A stretch of DNA of 6,396 nucleotides, taken from positions 10,609 through 17,004 of the forward strand of contig PLXI01000267.1 in assembly GCA_003151375.1 (NCBI GenBank), written 5' to 3'. Below, piece by piece: positions 6,099 to 6,396 of the stretch (positions within the stretch are counted from its first letter, which is position 1; each line of letters opens with the position of its first letter). The stretch comes from Hyphomicrobiales bacterium (lineage in GTDB: Bacteria; Pseudomonadota; Alphaproteobacteria; Rhizobiales; Aestuariivirgaceae). The translations under genes and the position numbers were made by a program. The notes under the pieces were generated by a model. The model searched no databases and was not told the origin of the DNA. It saw only the letters and a list, made by a program, of their open reading frames with translations.

Positions 6099-6259
6099 AT
6101 GGAGGATCTGACGCATCCTGATTTTCACTTTCGTGGTGTCTGGGTTCAATCTCTGCGGATATACTTACTCACCACCGAATTGGCGGCGACGACATTCACA
6201 TTGAGGGTAATGCAGAGCGCGTAAAAAGCTCAATTGACGAACGAAAAAACCGCGAGCAC
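6099..6259. other. Convergent intergenic region between ferC and the thiolase gene
   Basis: These 161 bases lie between two stop codons that face each other, and I find no plausible gene in them. A short stem AGGAT-N7-ATCCT (6103-6119), followed by GATTTTC, is a weak candidate ferC terminator. For the minus-strand thiolase, CTCGAA / TTTGAG (positions 6274-6259, one G-T pair) could form a stem, with a run of six T on that strand 9 bases further on (6249-6244). Neither is a textbook terminator. Confidence 0.4.
6103..6119 (+). terminator. Possible weak terminator of ferC
   Basis: AGGAT and ATCCT form a perfect 5-base stem with a 7-base loop four bases after the ferC stop. The following GATTTTCACTTTC is T-rich but interrupted. 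The stem is short, so this is only a candidate. Confidence 0.25.
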
Positions 6260-6396
6260 TCAAACAGCTTCGAGCCCAATCGCTATGCCCTGACCAACGC
6301 CGATGCACATCGTGGCCAGTGCCAATTTTGCTTTCCGCTGTTGGAGTTCCAGCGCTGCGCTCCCAATAATGCGGGCGCCTGACATGCCGAGCGGAT
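6260..6396 (-). CDS. pcaF: Thiolase C-terminus, probably 3-oxoadipyl-CoA thiolase (runs off right edge)
   Basis: The last 44 codons of a thiolase are readable on the minus strand, ending in TGA at 6262-6260. PLGMSGARI is the end of the HPxGxSGAR block whose His belongs to the active site (the His itself is just outside the window). ALATMCIGVGQGIAIGLEAV carries the second catalytic Cys in the CxG motif and the family C-terminus. Thiolases of this group cleave 3-oxoacyl-CoA with CoA. The CIGVGQGIA form is typical of PcaF/PaaJ-like 3-oxoadipyl-CoA thiolases and of some acetyl-CoA acetyltransferases, and differs from FadA. The pca genes nearby favour PcaF, which yields succinyl-CoA and acetyl-CoA. 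The symbol is tentative because about nine-tenths of the gene is missing. The gene was too short here for a standard ORF call and converges on ferC. Confidence 0.7.
   Translation of the reverse strand, partial: PLGMSGARIIGSAALELQQRKAKLALATMCIGVGQGIAIGLEAV

Noticed and set aside
6185..6237. ATTGAG / CTCAAT inverted repeat and GAGC / GCTC stem in the ferC-thiolase gap
   Set aside because: Arms are short and loops long or unstable; this is within what chance gives in 161 bases.
1..6396. Search for insertion sequences, tRNA genes, CRISPR repeats, phage or defence genes
   Set aside because: Every gene reads as aromatic catabolism or its regulation; no terminal repeats, regular repeat-spacer pattern or tRNA-like fold was seen by eye.

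Overview
The window carries two linked aromatic-catabolism modules and reads as chromosomal DNA of an alphaproteobacterium. A sphingomonad is most likely, because the right-hand module has the gene content and order of the ferulate operon (ferC / ferB-ferA) of Sphingobium sp. SYK-6. The organism assignment is inference from gene content; there is no rRNA or other taxonomic marker here.

Left block (1-2525), protocatechuate ortho-cleavage. Three minus-strand genes in the order pcaD, pcaC, pcaH are packed as one operon (12 bases between pcaD and pcaC, ATGA overlap between pcaC and pcaH), and pcaH runs off the left edge. The LysR-type regulator gene pcaQ is divergent from pcaD across a 70-base control region. 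PcaH (with an expected PcaG outside the window) opens the protocatechuate ring to 3-carboxymuconate. The cycloisomerase PcaB, not seen here, then gives 4-carboxymuconolactone. PcaC decarboxylates this and PcaD hydrolyses the enol-lactone to 3-oxoadipate.

Middle and right block (2574-6098), hydroxycinnamate conversion. The minus-strand pair ferB-ferA (5 bases apart) encodes a feruloyl-CoA hydratase/lyase and an NDP-forming-type feruloyl-CoA synthetase. Together they convert ferulate (and probably 4-coumarate and caffeate) into an aromatic aldehyde plus acetyl-CoA. A MarR-family regulator, ferC, is divergent from ferB. The short AT-rich gap between them holds a 31-base imperfect dyad that is a good operator candidate. 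ferA converges on pcaQ with only 48 bases between the stop codons.

Right edge (6260-6396): the last 44 codons of a minus-strand thiolase, probably the 3-oxoadipyl-CoA thiolase PcaF, which performs the last step of the same pathway. The fer module therefore lies between the upper pca genes and at least one lower-pathway gene. The window encodes the top and bottom of a route from plant hydroxycinnamates to central metabolism. The steps between aldehyde and protocatechuate (vanillin dehydrogenase, vanillate demethylase or equivalents) and pcaB, pcaG and pcaIJ are not in it.

No mobile element, CRISPR array, tRNA or rRNA was seen, and no stretch over 300 bases lacks a gene. I found no previously undescribed system. 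The most interesting points are the regulatory sites and the way the two modules are joined.
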